Counted from the first letter of the stretch, positions 25,437 to 34,009 are shown. The stretch is DNA of 64,000 nucleotides from SG8-32-3 sp964514055 (GCA_964514055.1 CAZEPB010000002.1:62001-126000), one strand, 5' to 3'. Translations and numbers: made by a program. The notes: generated by a model from the sequence alone, not told the origin.

Positions 25437-26390
25437 TCACCTATTTGGAATATTAAAGTTGATAGTTTTTTCAAACTCGCTGTTAATTTCGCCAGACGAT
25501 GGCGCTGAATATATCATTGTAATTCTAATATCAGAATGTCTCATCACCTCTTTTAAGACTTGAAGGTCGCCTTTGTTATTTCTCCATAAGTGTCCGAAGA
25601 CATGACGCATTTTGTGAAGAGTGACTTTATTTCCTTCGCGGTCTTCAATCACCGTCTTTTCACAATAGCGATAAAACCATTTAAGCAAAGTTTTGTAGGA
25701 AACGGGGATAACACGAGAGTTGGGTTCACGCTTACTCACTGAATGCAACAAATAAATGCTAAAATCGTTAAGCGGAATCAATACAGCTGGGTCGCCAACT
25801 TTGGTTGATTTTGGAAAATACCTTTCGCCCTTGTGACGTTGCAGATTGATTTTTTTATTTTCTAAGTCCAAGTCTTCAAAATATAAACCCAATACCTCGC
25901 CTGGACGCAAGCCATCAAAAGCCATTAGGCTCCAGCCAAGGGCAAACTCTTGTGAATAAGGATTTTTCTTATCATTTTGCGTGACTTCAATTAGCTTCAA
26001 TATTTGTTCAATTGGAATATCAACCCTAAACTTGTTTTGAGGCTGAACCTCTTTCATGTTATCTCTGAGCCATTTAGAATCATCTCGCCTTCCGAGGCTG
26101 TTGAATAATGCCCTCATAAATCGCTTGTATGCAACTGCGCTGTTCATTGATTTGTAGTAAGAGGTTTTAAGGTCATATCTTCCCATTTTTTGGATAAAGG
26201 CTTTAGCGTGAAGGCAGTTCATCTCGCTGAGTGAAATCCACTGTTCATCAAGAAACGCCTCCAAATTTCTACAGTAGCTTTTATAGGTGCTTGAGGTTCG
26301 CCTTTCACTTTTCTGGGAGAATGTGATGAGTTCGGGAATCGTAAGCTCCCGTGATATAGGTCTGCCACCAACTGAAACGGTTTTTATCAT
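25437..26390 (-). CDS. Tyrosine recombinase (integrase) of the inner element
   Basis: A site-specific recombinase of the lambda-integrase/Xer type. The N-terminal SAM-like core-binding domain spans about residues 20-120. The catalytic domain shows Arg I in DGLRPGEVLGLYFED, the HxxR box in LHKMRHVFGHLW, and the third His plus nucleophilic Tyr in RHSDIRITMIYS. All catalytic residues are present, so it should be active. ATG at 26390 follows GGATGTGAAA. It is the last gene of a minus-strand operon whose first gene is an RHH regulator, the usual layout of an integrated plasmid or virus. Confidence 0.9.
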   Translation of the reverse strand: MIKTVSVGGRPISRELTIPELITFSQKSERRTSSTYKSYCRNLEAFLDEQWISLSEMNCLHAKAFIQKMGRYDLKTSYYKSMNSAVAYKRFMRALFNSLGRRDDSKWLRDNMKEVQPQNKFRVDIPIEQILKLIEVTQNDKKNPYSQEFALGWSLMAFDGLRPGEVLGLYFEDLDLENKKINLQRHKGERYFPKSTKVGDPAVLIPLNDFSIYLLHSVSKREPNSRVIPVSYKTLLKWFYRYCEKTVIEDREGNKVTLHKMRHVFGHLWRNNKGDLQVLKEVMRHSDIRITMIYSAPSSGEINSEFEKTINFNIPNR

Positions 26391-26404
26391 TTTCACATCC
26401 GTGA

Positions 26405-26698
26405 CTAGGGGTTTTTAGCACGACTCCCCTCGCCTTTTTTTGTCAAGTTTCCCTCTTGCTTCCGTGTCCAGGGTTTGCGCCAAGGTCGTAATTCAATGCC
26501 TTTTCTACGGGCTTGATGAGCAATACTGTCAACTTTTCCCTTTGGTATTCCGTACTTGCGGAGAAAATATTTGTAGTTGAGAAACGGCTTTTCCTTCAAC
26601 TCGCCAATCACTAACTGGCTGATGTTGACTTCTTCCCTTCTGAAGCGCTCCCCATTGATGATGATATAGTCTTTTTCCTCAGAGTTTTCTTGAATCAA
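26405..26698 (-). CDS. Small basic protein of the inner element
   Basis: The 97-residue protein has an acidic N terminus (EENSEEKDYIIINGERF) and a very basic C terminus (RRKGIELRPWRKPWTRKQ), consistent with nucleic-acid binding. The middle (KYFLRKYGIPKGKVDSIAHQARR) could be a helix-turn-helix. Its ATG overlaps the stop of the upstream winged-helix gene by 4 bases, and the integrase follows 14 bases later. It may act as an excisionase-like or accessory factor, which is inference from context. Confidence 0.6.
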   Translation of the reverse strand: MIQENSEEKDYIIINGERFRREEVNISQLVIGELKEKPFLNYKYFLRKYGIPKGKVDSIAHQARRKGIELRPWRKPWTRKQEGNLTKKGEGSRAKNP

Positions 26699-27033
26699 TT
26701 TTCGATCCCTCCGTTTCTGTCAACCTCTTTTAAAAATTCTAAGCCTTTCGACGTTAGGCGATAGTAGTCACGGCTGTACAGCCTTCGGTTGCCAGTTGAT
26801 ATTACGATTAGACCTCTGCCCGACGTTGAACATGTTGGTAAAAGGACTTTTTCAACCAAACCTAACTCAATAAGCTCATCCAGAAAAATAGTCACATCTT
26901 TAGCGTAAAGACGGTTTTTCATAGTGATTTTTGATTTTATCAATGGCTTCTGAAGAATTGACATGCAAATACGATAGGCTTTTTCAAAGCTTATCTTGAC
27001 TTGAGAAAAATTAATCAGCTCTATTCGCGCCAA
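26695..27033 (-). CDS. Winged-helix DNA-binding protein of the inner element
   Basis: The 112-residue protein reads as a winged helix: helices at about 12-30 and 45-60 (AKDVTIFLDELIELGLVEKV), then a wing (RGLIVISTGNRRLYSRDYYRLTSKGLEFL). Sequences of this type regulate archaeal mobile elements. Translation begins at TTG, with GGGAGG nine bases upstream deciding the start. It overlaps the next gene by 4 bases. Confidence 0.68.
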   Translation of the reverse strand: MARIELINFSQVKISFEKAYRICMSILQKPLIKSKITMKNRLYAKDVTIFLDELIELGLVEKVLLPTCSTSGRGLIVISTGNRRLYSRDYYRLTSKGLEFLKEVDRNGGIEN

Positions 27034-27078
27034 CTTGTTTTGCCTCCCTATTTCGTTCTTTCGTGTAGATGCAATCCA

Positions 27079-27252
27079 TTAGGCAACACCAATTATGACT
27101 GTGTCACTTTTAGTCCAGTAGAGGTTGCCCTTAGGAGTTCTGAAAACTTCAACGTCTTTTTTGTCTAACAGCTTTTGGAACTCAGCACTTGACATCTCAA
27201 TGATGCAAATGTCTTCAGGGATTGAGATTTTATCAACATCTATGACCTGCAT
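27079..27252 (-). CDS. 57-residue small protein of the inner element
   Basis: A short ORF starting MQVIDVDKISIPEDICIIE and ending TKSDTVIIGVA. Its ATG shares one base with the stop of the RHH gene (TAATG), strongly indicating translational coupling. It is beta-rich with no family recognised. The pairing recalls small toxin-antitoxin or regulator-cofactor pairs, but no toxin motif is visible. Confidence 0.6.
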   Translation of the reverse strand: MQVIDVDKISIPEDICIIEMSSAEFQKLLDKKDVEVFRTPKGNLYWTKSDTVIIGVA

Positions 27253-27422
27253 TACTCACATTCGCCGTCCTTCAGAAAGCCCATATCTTCAAGCCTACGT
27301 CTAACAGCGTCGCGGATGAAGTCTGATTTATTCGCAAAGGTTGTTTCGGGAAGGGCATCAACCAACACTTTGTCAAGTTTCTTGGGAACTTGGATGCCCC
27401 AAACAGTTGTTAGTTGATCCAT
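27252..27422 (-). CDS. Ribbon-helix-helix (CopG/MetJ-like) regulator
   Basis: The 56-residue protein has the RHH pattern: a beta strand TTVWGIQVPKKL, helix A (DKVLVDAL), and helix B with NKSDFIRDAVRRRLEDMG. RHH dimers bind operators through the strand pair and commonly autoregulate. The start is ATG with GGAGG eight bases upstream. It is the first gene of the minus-strand operon that ends with the integrase. A palindrome 120 bases upstream (27541-27558) is a plausible operator. Confidence 0.78.
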   Translation of the reverse strand: MDQLTTVWGIQVPKKLDKVLVDALPETTFANKSDFIRDAVRRRLEDMGFLKDGECE

Positions 27423-27540
27423 AGGTTAAACCTCCGCTTAGTTCTACTACCTTAGCTATGGGAAGTTCTATAAAAGCTTTAGGGATTTTTTATAATAAAT
27501 CAAATAAAAGGATAAATAATATTGAAATTAATAATGATTT

Positions 27541-27558
27541 TGCGTTAAAAAAAACGCA
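27541..27558. promoter_or_regulatory. Palindromic operator candidate between divergent operons
   Basis: TGCGTT and AACGCA form perfect 6-base arms around AAAAAA. It lies midway in the 229-base AT-rich gap between the divergent RHH and winged-helix genes, where a repressor controlling both operons would bind. Confidence 0.4.
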
Positions 27559-27651
27559 TCAATTCTAAATTGTAACCAAAACGCTTATTAGGCTATTTTT
27601 TTACTATAAACGGCATTAAAGGATAACTAAAATTAAACTAAAGATGATAAC

Positions 27652-27906
27652 ATGCGTAGAAAAGTCAGTACACCTGAATACGAGGCAAAAGTACTAGAAG
27701 CACTAAGCAACGTAGAAAACCCAGTGACTGTTCAATTTATTGCAGACCAATGTGAGCTTGGCTGGGGCACCGCTCGCGCTGTTCTTTATGATTTAACTCT
27801 CCAGGGTAGGATTAAGATGCAACAAACGACTAGTACACCTTTTTTTTGTTTAGAAAGAGGAGAAGAAGAAAAGAAGAGTGAAGAAAATGGAAACAACCAA
27901 AAATGA
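27652..27906 (+). CDS. Winged-helix regulator, first gene of the plus operon
   Basis: The 84-residue protein has a winged-helix core: STPEYEAKVLEALSNVENPV, the turn-helix FIADQCELGWGTARAVLYDLTLQGRIK, and a wing with TTSTPFFCL. The charged tail (EEEKKSEEN) is likely disordered. ATG follows AAGATGATAAC. It leads an operon with the 70-residue protein and the replication-type ATPase, divergent from the RHH-integrase operon. Confidence 0.68.
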   Translation: MRRKVSTPEYEAKVLEALSNVENPVTVQFIADQCELGWGTARAVLYDLTLQGRIKMQQTTSTPFFCLERGEEEKKSEENGNNQK

Positions 27907-28099
27907 TACAATAACAGTTAAGGTTGTAGGTACTAGAACGGCTGTTGAACAATTTGTTAAATTGACAAACCTAATTTTTCCGTTGAATGTGAAATCAAAG
28001 CTTTTGGAAAATAGAAGTCCAGTTGATGGAAAAGTTCACATCTTCATAGACCTTAATCCCTTCGCTGTACCTGATAAAGTAGAACTTAACTGGAGGTAG
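27887..28099 (+). CDS. Small hypothetical protein overlapping the winged-helix gene
   Basis: 70 residues from ATG at 27887, which overlaps the preceding gene by 20 bases; GAAGAG lies upstream. An in-frame GTG at 27878 is an alternative. The protein is beta-alpha-beta-like (ITVKVVGTRTAVEQFVKLT, KVHIFIDLNPF). No family recognised. The ribosome-binding site of the next gene, GGAGGT, lies at its stop. Confidence 0.55.
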   Translation: METTKNDTITVKVVGTRTAVEQFVKLTNLIFPLNVKSKLLENRSPVDGKVHIFIDLNPFAVPDKVELNWR

Positions 28100-28105
28100 A
28101 ATAGA

Positions 28106-29569
28106 ATGATGGAAATTCCGTCAGGATTTTTAAAAGAAACATTTGATATGCTTTGTGAAAGATACCCAAGAATGAATAAAGACTATTTGTTTGCTATTTC
28201 TGAAATAACATTAAGCTCTGCTTGTTGGAATGTTTATGTGCTAGATGAGTATGGAGCTTTAGCGCCTAACATCTGGGTTCAGATGATAGCACCCAGCGGT
28301 GACGGAAAGAGCCTGCCAATTGATTATTTTTTGATTCCAACTCTTGATGAACTTGAAAAGATGATTGAAACTGATGATAAAATTTTCAAGCTTTACATAT
28401 CCGACTACACTAAGGAAGGAATACTTAGACATTTTTCTGGTAGAACAAAAAGGAAGGGAAAGAAAGGAAAGAAAACTAAACAGATGATTTACATTTATGG
28501 GCTTCTCTGTAAAGACGAGGCTACAATGTTTATTGAGGCTGCTACTAAGAAGAATTATATGGCTGATATTGTGGCTGTTGAATCCAAGATGTATGATGGC
28601 AAACTTTATCGAAAAATCACGGCTGGACGTGGGCTTGAGGAAGTGCCAAAATGTTTCAAGGCTAATATTGCTGCGACGACACCAGCTGTTTACACTTTAA
28701 TGAAGATTGATGCTTTTATCCAAGGTGGTTGGAATAGATATGATATGATAGTTGGAAATCCACTTAGACCCGAAGAGGTTGAAAGATACACACCAGAGTT
28801 CTTTCTACCAGATAAAGAGGCATCAAAAGAATTTGGTGATATACCTTACCATTGGGCTGAAAAACTTTCGATATTAAATTCAGATAATAAAATACGTATA
28901 ATGTTGGTTGATGAAATTGCTGATCTTTGGACTGCGTATGAACAAAAGTGTAAATTAGAAGCAATCAAACTTAAGGAGACGGATTTGAGACGTGGGTACT
29001 TGCAGAGGCAAGCGGAAAAGGCACTGAAGAGGGCTGCACTTTACGAAATAAGTTCAATAATTAATGATTTGAATAAGTTCCCTACATCAGATTATATTGA
29101 TAGATTAGAAGTTCATAGGGTTGAAAAAATTATTGCTGTACGGAAACAGAATATGGAAAAGGCTATTGCTAATCAAGAGACTTATTACCAATATTGGCTT
29201 AAGATGCTTGAGGAACGTGGGCAAGCTGCTTCGAGCAATGAGGTGAAAACTGATGCGAATGAAATTGAATACTTTGATAAACATATGGAAGCGCTAAGTA
29301 AGAAATACGGGATTTTTTCACATAAGTTGATTATTGAAGCCACTCAATGGAAAGACGGTGATAAACGCCTAACAACTAACATTGATACTGCTATTGAAAG
29401 AGGTAAATTACATAGGTTGGTTCCTGAACAAGCTAAATTAATGCTCATGAAAAAGAAATCAGATAAGGATTGGGGTTGGTTCCGCGACCAAGATATCAGC
29501 ACTAACTTCAGGAGACTGCCTTTGCTGTACTATTGGGGTAAAAGGATGAAGGAGGTTGATGATAATTAA
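28106..29569 (+). CDS. P-loop ATPase of DUF3987/replication type
   Basis: The Walker A-like APSGDGKSLPID lies near residue 58, and a Walker B-like YIYGLLCKDEATMFIEAA near 130. The layout matches DUF3987-type ATPases of viruses and plasmids, which act in replication or DNA handling. The C-terminal 200 residues are helical and carry a winged-helix-like part (FSHKLIIEATQWKDGDKR). GGAGGT lies eight bases before the ATG at 28106. An iteron-like AT-rich patch follows directly. The family name is tentative; the P-loop is clear. Confidence 0.65.
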   Translation: MMEIPSGFLKETFDMLCERYPRMNKDYLFAISEITLSSACWNVYVLDEYGALAPNIWVQMIAPSGDGKSLPIDYFLIPTLDELEKMIETDDKIFKLYISDYTKEGILRHFSGRTKRKGKKGKKTKQMIYIYGLLCKDEATMFIEAATKKNYMADIVAVESKMYDGKLYRKITAGRGLEEVPKCFKANIAATTPAVYTLMKIDAFIQGGWNRYDMIVGNPLRPEEVERYTPEFFLPDKEASKEFGDIPYHWAEKLSILNSDNKIRIMLVDEIADLWTAYEQKCKLEAIKLKETDLRRGYLQRQAEKALKRAALYEISSIINDLNKFPTSDYIDRLEVHRVEKIIAVRKQNMEKAIANQETYYQYWLKMLEERGQAASSNEVKTDANEIEYFDKHMEALSKKYGIFSHKLIIEATQWKDGDKRLTTNIDTAIERGKLHRLVPEQAKLMLMKKKSDKDWGWFRDQDISTNFRRLPLLYYWGKRMKEVDDN

Positions 29570-29570
29570 T

Positions 29571-29685
29571 ATTCTTAAATTTTTAATTCTTAAAAGGACT
29601 AATGGTATTAAGGATATAATTATATTATCAGTTATATTATATTCTTAATTAATTTAAGAATTAGGAAAATTAAGAAATTAAGAAT
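29571..29685. repeat. AT-rich iteron-like cluster, possible origin
   Basis: The octamer ATTCTTAA occurs at 29571, 29586 and 29641, and its reverse complement TTAAGAAT at 29654 and 29678, with a one-mismatch copy at 29670. Copies at 29641-29648 and 29654-29661 form a perfect hairpin with a 5-base loop. It lies between the replication-type ATPase and a zinc-finger gene, so an origin, operator or terminator is possible. Confidence 0.5.
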
Positions 29686-29700
29686 GTTGGGTGATAATAA

Positions 29701-30237
29701 ATGGTCTGTGAATACGCCTTACAATGCCAAAGTTTCAATTCTAACAGCGATATTTGTGTGGAACGCCCAGGACGTTCAAGTGGCGAATGTAACGTCTATA
29801 ATACACGGAAAGATATGGAATTGGCAGCAAGAGGGAGAGATTGTAAAGGAAGTGAATTGGTGAATTCAGGTATGTGTCTTATATGCGGAGGAAGGCTTGA
29901 TGAAAATGGTTCCTGTTCATATTGTGATGAAATTAAGAAAACAAAAAGAAAACTTGGACACTACCAAATTGATGGTATGGAGTATTTGACAACAACTGAA
30001 GGAAGAGAAATCTTAAGAGTAACAAAAGAACAGTTTGAAAAATTATTAGAAAAGGCAGAAGAAAGGCATATTGAAATACGTAGTTATGAACGTTTGAATC
30101 TACATAATAATAAGTATTTTAGGATATTTTGCTTTGAAGACTTGGAAAAACTGGAAAAGTTGAAAAAAGAGATTGAAAGTGAACAACAGTCACTTAGAAA
30201 TTCATCCAACATTTTTGATGAAATATTCGGAGAATGA
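29701..30237 (+). CDS. Zinc-finger protein of the inner element
   Basis: The 178-residue protein has an N-terminal cysteine-rich part (CEYALQC, DICVE, GECNVY) and a clear zinc ribbon CLICGGRLDENGSCSYC at about residues 59-75. The C-terminal half is helical with a charged coiled coil (EDLEKLEKLKKEIESEQQ). GGGTGATAATAA precedes the ATG. Archaeal viruses often encode such proteins. No exact family recognised. Confidence 0.62.
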   Translation: MVCEYALQCQSFNSNSDICVERPGRSSGECNVYNTRKDMELAARGRDCKGSELVNSGMCLICGGRLDENGSCSYCDEIKKTKRKLGHYQIDGMEYLTTTEGREILRVTKEQFEKLLEKAEERHIEIRSYERLNLHNNKYFRIFCFEDLEKLEKLKKEIESEQQSLRNSSNIFDEIFGE

Positions 30238-30242
30238 CTTGA

Positions 30243-30695
30243 TTGGGGTATCGCGTTAAATATGTATGCCCAAAACAAGTGCATCCCCTTTCTGGACGAA
30301 AGGAAAAGCTGATTAGAATTGTACGGCAACAGTTGAAAATATTGCCCAAAAACCCTACTCTGCCGTACTGTAGATTTAAGCTGAGGGATTTAAGTTATCA
30401 CATGCTTGAAAACTACAACTGTTTCCATAAGGAAAACGGTGAAGTTTGTAGATTTTTGAATTGGTATTATATTCGGGGAGAGCCAACAGAAATAGCTTTG
30501 CGGAAGTTCATGGGGTGGGAAAACAAACCGCTCTGGCATTACGATTGGACTGAAAACCTTAAAGACGAGTACAGAATAAAAGCGAGGAAAGAAGCTATCT
30601 TGGCTAATAGGCAAAGGGAACTTTGGTCTTTTTGGGTTAAGGAAGACCCATCGTTGAAATCACTGCTTGAACATGGAAAAAGTTGCAATACATAG
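30243..30695 (+). CDS. Hypothetical protein of the inner element
   Basis: The 150-residue basic protein starts at TTG 30243, six bases after the zinc-finger stop, with GGAG upstream. It has VKYVCPKQVHPLSGRKEKL at the start, aromatic-rich central segments (FLNWYYIRGEPTEIALRKF) and a helical end (RQRELWSFWVKEDPSLKSLLEHG). No family or catalytic motif recognised. The operon position suggests a DNA-handling role. Confidence 0.55.
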   Translation: MGYRVKYVCPKQVHPLSGRKEKLIRIVRQQLKILPKNPTLPYCRFKLRDLSYHMLENYNCFHKENGEVCRFLNWYYIRGEPTEIALRKFMGWENKPLWHYDWTENLKDEYRIKARKEAILANRQRELWSFWVKEDPSLKSLLEHGKSCNT

Positions 30696-30740
30696 TCTTT
30701 TAAACGACTTTGTTAATTTAGCTTCAGCGAGGTGAAACAT

Positions 30741-31061
30741 TTGGTTGTAGTAACAAAGGAAATCAACAATGAAACACCAGATTTCTATTATCTCTTCGGT
30801 ATATGTGCATTGCTGGATGATGGTGATTTAACAGGAGCAGAGCTATTGCATAGTGAACTTTGTCTTGACTCATACAGCGTTAATAGGTACATCAGGTTTC
30901 TAGCTAAGGTTGGTTTTGTGGAAATTAATGGCATAATGTTTTCACTAACTAATAGAGGCAAGCTATTCGTTGAAAAGATGGTGGCGCTGTACCGTTTCAT
31001 GCTTTCAATGAATGACCGAGTTTTCCTATTCAATCCGATTTTCCTTTCTTTTTGGTTTTAA
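30741..31061 (+). CDS. Winged-helix protein at the end of the inner element
   Basis: 106 residues from TTG at 30741, with GAGGTG six bases upstream; a GTG at 30732 would add three residues but overlaps that site. The winged-helix core spans DLTGAELLHSELCLDSYSVNRYIRFLAKVGFVEI with a wing ending LTNRGKLFVEKM. The 3' end overlaps the convergent TPR-HEPN gene by 32 bases, which could produce sense-antisense pairing. Confidence 0.6.
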   Translation: MVVVTKEINNETPDFYYLFGICALLDDGDLTGAELLHSELCLDSYSVNRYIRFLAKVGFVEINGIMFSLTNRGKLFVEKMVALYRFMLSMNDRVFLFNPIFLSFWF

Positions 31062-32613
31062 CTTTTTTACGAGTGCTTTTCATTTTATCAGGAATAGCAT
31101 GCACAGGAATTGGCAAAGTCGGCTTTAGCGTTTTAATATTTTTCTTTTTTTCTTCTAAATAAACGAAATGAAGTAGGTAAATTATGGAGTTTCTTACAAT
31201 TTTCGCCAAATCTAATGTTCGATTGATTAATGTCTCCTCGGTCATATTTTTATCATCTTCAAATTTTGGAACATTTTTCACATTGACAAATCTATGCGTA
31301 AGAGCATTGCGCGTGCCTTTCAGGTGCTTGTACATACCATAATCAAGGTCTCTATGAATATCAAACAAAGCATTAAGACTTAGGTTCTTGGTATAAGCTA
31401 TTTTGTTTCGGATGATTTTTTGTTTATTTGTGTACCAGAGATTTGTGAAATTTATGTGCCTTTCAGGGATTCCAAGCCTCAAGTAATCGTTTATAAAGAA
31501 CGCAATTTTATCGAGTATATCGTAGAACGTTTTGAAAGATGTTTTAACCAGTTGAATATAGATGTTATGAATGTTATAATCAAGTGTATTAATAATCGTG
31601 ACCCGTTTGTCCACAAAATCTAAGTTTGAGTTTTCATATCTGGAGAGGATAAGCAAGAACCTAGCTGTGATGTAGTCTTGCTTTATCTGATTCAAATATG
31701 CAGATAAGGTAAGGTAGGATGTATCTCGGGCAGGTAAAATCATCGTTTTTATTGTCACCGTGTCACCTATTGTCGCATCACATTTTTGACAGAAACTGCA
31801 TACATTGAGATACAGTCCGTATTTCAAACAGAATTCTATTAAAAACCTTTCAATCTTCGATTTAGCTTTAATTTTATACCCTGGATATTTCGGAGATTTT
31901 TGTAATGGAAGTTTTGTCGAAAATCTCTGCTCGATGTACTTTATGTAATTTGAAAAACTCGAGGTCGCTTCGCTATATGCTCCTAAATTCTGTGCAGATT
32001 TTAAAAGAGAATATGCCTCTAGGACGTATGTCCCTTGGTGCTCTCCGCAAAGGTCAGCATATGTCAAGAGAGAAATTCCTTTGTTCCCTATTGCCATACC
32101 AAAATCTGGTTCTAAACTCAACGCTTTGTCGTAACATTCCAGAGCATCAACTACTCTGCCAAGATTATCATAGCAATTACCAAGATTCACAAAGATTTGC
32201 GCCATCAGAATTTTGTCCGTAGATTTATATTCCAATGCTTTCATAAAATGAAATTTAGCTGAATCAAGACCACTCGCTTTAAAAAACGCAAGATTTAGAT
32301 TCTTTCTCATTTCTAAGTTATGAATTCCTAAGTAGGCATTCGCAAGATTGTAGTGCACTGTCGAACGGTACTTAGCATGACTCGTTATCTTTTCAAAATC
32401 TTTCAGAAGTAGTTGTTTACCTTCTTCAATAATGTCTATGTTCTTGAGAGCGGTTCCGATGTCAATTAAGAGGGCACTTGCCATGTAAGAAACCAAGTAG
32501 TTAGGACCAAGATTTTTCATCTGATTGACTATACCCAATGCTTCGCCAAATCTGCTTTCATTTATTCTCTGTGAAGCACGGTCGCATAGATTTTGGAGCC
32601 GTTTTTTATCCAA
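31030..32613 (-). CDS. TPR protein with C-terminal LA2681-like HEPN RNase domain
   Basis: The N-terminal half has tetratricopeptide repeats, clearest at IFVNLGNCYDNLGRVVDALE followed by CYDKALSLEPD (about residues 142-172). The C-terminal domain is helical, and its motif RNALTH (R435, H440) is the R-x4-H HEPN ribonuclease signature in a context resembling the LA2681 HEPN group. HEPN RNases act in abortive infection and toxin-antitoxin systems, with the TPRs as likely sensor. The tail is very basic (KKVKTKKKGK). Start is TTG with GGAGGAA six bases upstream. No separate antitoxin gene is adjacent. Confidence 0.72.
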   Translation of the reverse strand: MDKKRLQNLCDRASQRINESRFGEALGIVNQMKNLGPNYLVSYMASALLIDIGTALKNIDIIEEGKQLLLKDFEKITSHAKYRSTVHYNLANAYLGIHNLEMRKNLNLAFFKASGLDSAKFHFMKALEYKSTDKILMAQIFVNLGNCYDNLGRVVDALECYDKALSLEPDFGMAIGNKGISLLTYADLCGEHQGTYVLEAYSLLKSAQNLGAYSEATSSFSNYIKYIEQRFSTKLPLQKSPKYPGYKIKAKSKIERFLIEFCLKYGLYLNVCSFCQKCDATIGDTVTIKTMILPARDTSYLTLSAYLNQIKQDYITARFLLILSRYENSNLDFVDKRVTIINTLDYNIHNIYIQLVKTSFKTFYDILDKIAFFINDYLRLGIPERHINFTNLWYTNKQKIIRNKIAYTKNLSLNALFDIHRDLDYGMYKHLKGTRNALTHRFVNVKNVPKFEDDKNMTEETLINRTLDLAKIVRNSIIYLLHFVYLEEKKKNIKTLKPTLPIPVHAIPDKMKSTRKKVKTKKKGKSD

Positions 32614-32775
32614 ATTAGTTCCTCCAGCACCACTTACCCTTAGCCAAACTCACAGTATTTAAACGCTATTTGATAGACAGCGTATGAGATGTTTGACACA
32701 CCTTGTCTAAGGTGCCAGCTCTTTCACTCAAACTTCACTCTCCGCTGATCAGTCATGTCATTTCTTTGAAGCGGA

Positions 32776-32946
32776 TTATGGGATTTCACTTTGAGAATTG
32801 ATTTGTATTTCAATGCGAATAGGAGTGGCGTCAAATTTTCCTTGAAGCGTAACGGTATAGCCCGTGCCCAACTCAAAAATTGCCCTGTCAATGTGAGTTT
32901 TGAAAATCTTAGCTATCCGCTTTCTTTCGGATGAAATTGACTTCAT
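32776..32946 (-). CDS. Small hypothetical protein paired with the 263-residue gene
   Basis: 56 residues from ATG at 32946, five bases after the stop of the upstream gene, with GAAGTGA as ribosome-binding site. It opens MKSISSERKRIAKIFKTHID and ends in a beta-rich segment (YTVTLQGKFDATPIRIEIQ). Tight spacing suggests translational coupling and a shared role with the upstream protein. No family recognised. Confidence 0.55.
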   Translation of the reverse strand: MKSISSERKRIAKIFKTHIDRAIFELGTGYTVTLQGKFDATPIRIEIQINSQSEIP

Positions 32947-32951
32947 ATAAA

Positions 32952-33743
32952 TCACTTCTGATGTGTAAGTATCCTGGAACATATTCTCTGATAATCTCTG
33001 TAAGTTTCAAGTTGTTCATCACTGCTCCTCCTATCACCTTGAGGTTGAGGTAATGCAGAATGCGTTATTCCTGTTTTAGTGTTCAATAGTTGCAGTCGCC
33101 AAGCAAGCGTCTTCTCTACACCTATTCCGATGACAATTATGTGCTTTGGTTTATCTTCAAGAATCTGGTTTAGGATGTACGAGTCCCAACAAGTTTTAAT
33201 TATATTGTCTTTAACGTCTCTGCTCATTTTCCATCCATAGCTCTTTTTATTTCCAGCAATGCCAATAATGCTTGCATCCATCAGCCAGATTCCTTTCCGC
33301 TGCATTTCTTTTAGGATGTTGACTTTGTTTAGTATCCGTCTATACGTGTTTGGCGTGCCTTTCTTGACTATTTTACTAAAACCTAAGTCATTGCAGCTGC
33401 TTGATATGCACGAACTGAATATTCTCCAAAACTGCCATGTTCCACTGTTATTTTTTGGTACTCTATCAAACAATGCTTTTTCTCCCGAACCTAAACAGTA
33501 AACTGCCCTTACAAAGTGAGTGGGGTAGTTCGGAATGAGGTCTTTTTGATACCGAGTTATTTCAGAATTGAAGTCTTCTTCGTTTGTGGCTACATGCGAT
33601 TCCCCGAGAAGGTATACACCTGGTTGTTTAGGTCTCCACCATTGCCTGTACTCTTCGACCTGTTTAACAACATCAAAAGAGTCTATTTGCTTACCTCTGG
33701 GGACATACACCTTAAGACGCTCGTATGTTGCCGCCAAGCTCAT
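32952..33743 (-). CDS. Hypothetical protein, possibly of UDG-like fold
   Basis: The 263-residue protein alternates strands and helices: GVYLLGESHVATNEED near residue 42, RAVYCLGSGE near 80, KGIWLMDASIIGIAG near 152, HIIVIGIGVEKTLAWRL near 200, and a C-terminal HSALPQPQGDRRS. The order glycine-rich N-terminal motif, central hydrophobic strands and late H-x-x-P-x-P block resembles the uracil-DNA glycosylase superfamily in outline, but the resemblance is weak and inferred. A TTTAAAAAT box about 25 bases before the ATG implies a leaderless transcript. It is coupled to a small downstream gene. Confidence 0.5.
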   Translation of the reverse strand: MSLAATYERLKVYVPRGKQIDSFDVVKQVEEYRQWWRPKQPGVYLLGESHVATNEEDFNSEITRYQKDLIPNYPTHFVRAVYCLGSGEKALFDRVPKNNSGTWQFWRIFSSCISSSCNDLGFSKIVKKGTPNTYRRILNKVNILKEMQRKGIWLMDASIIGIAGNKKSYGWKMSRDVKDNIIKTCWDSYILNQILEDKPKHIIVIGIGVEKTLAWRLQLLNTKTGITHSALPQPQGDRRSSDEQLETYRDYQRICSRILTHQK

Positions 33744-34009
33744 AATGAATCAACTGAACTATGATTTTTAAATGAGGCTTTTAGTTATTGTGCTCTTTTT
33801 AGGTCTAAAACAGCATTAAATTCTATTCAGAGTGCGTTTGAGCGTGAAGGATACCTCTTTTTTCTGGTGCAGGTGGAAAAAGGCGTATTTTAGGCGAAAA
33901 TATGGCGTGCAGGGGAATAAGGAAGAATACCAAGAAAAGTCATGATTAGTTTCACTAATAAGTTTTAAAAGCGATTCTTGTGAATACTCTTGTTTTGGGC
34001 GAGCAAGCT

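Noticed and set aside
27541..27558. TGCGTT-A6-AACGCA read as a terminator
   Set aside because: It has no U-tract in either direction and lies between divergent starts, so an operator fits better.
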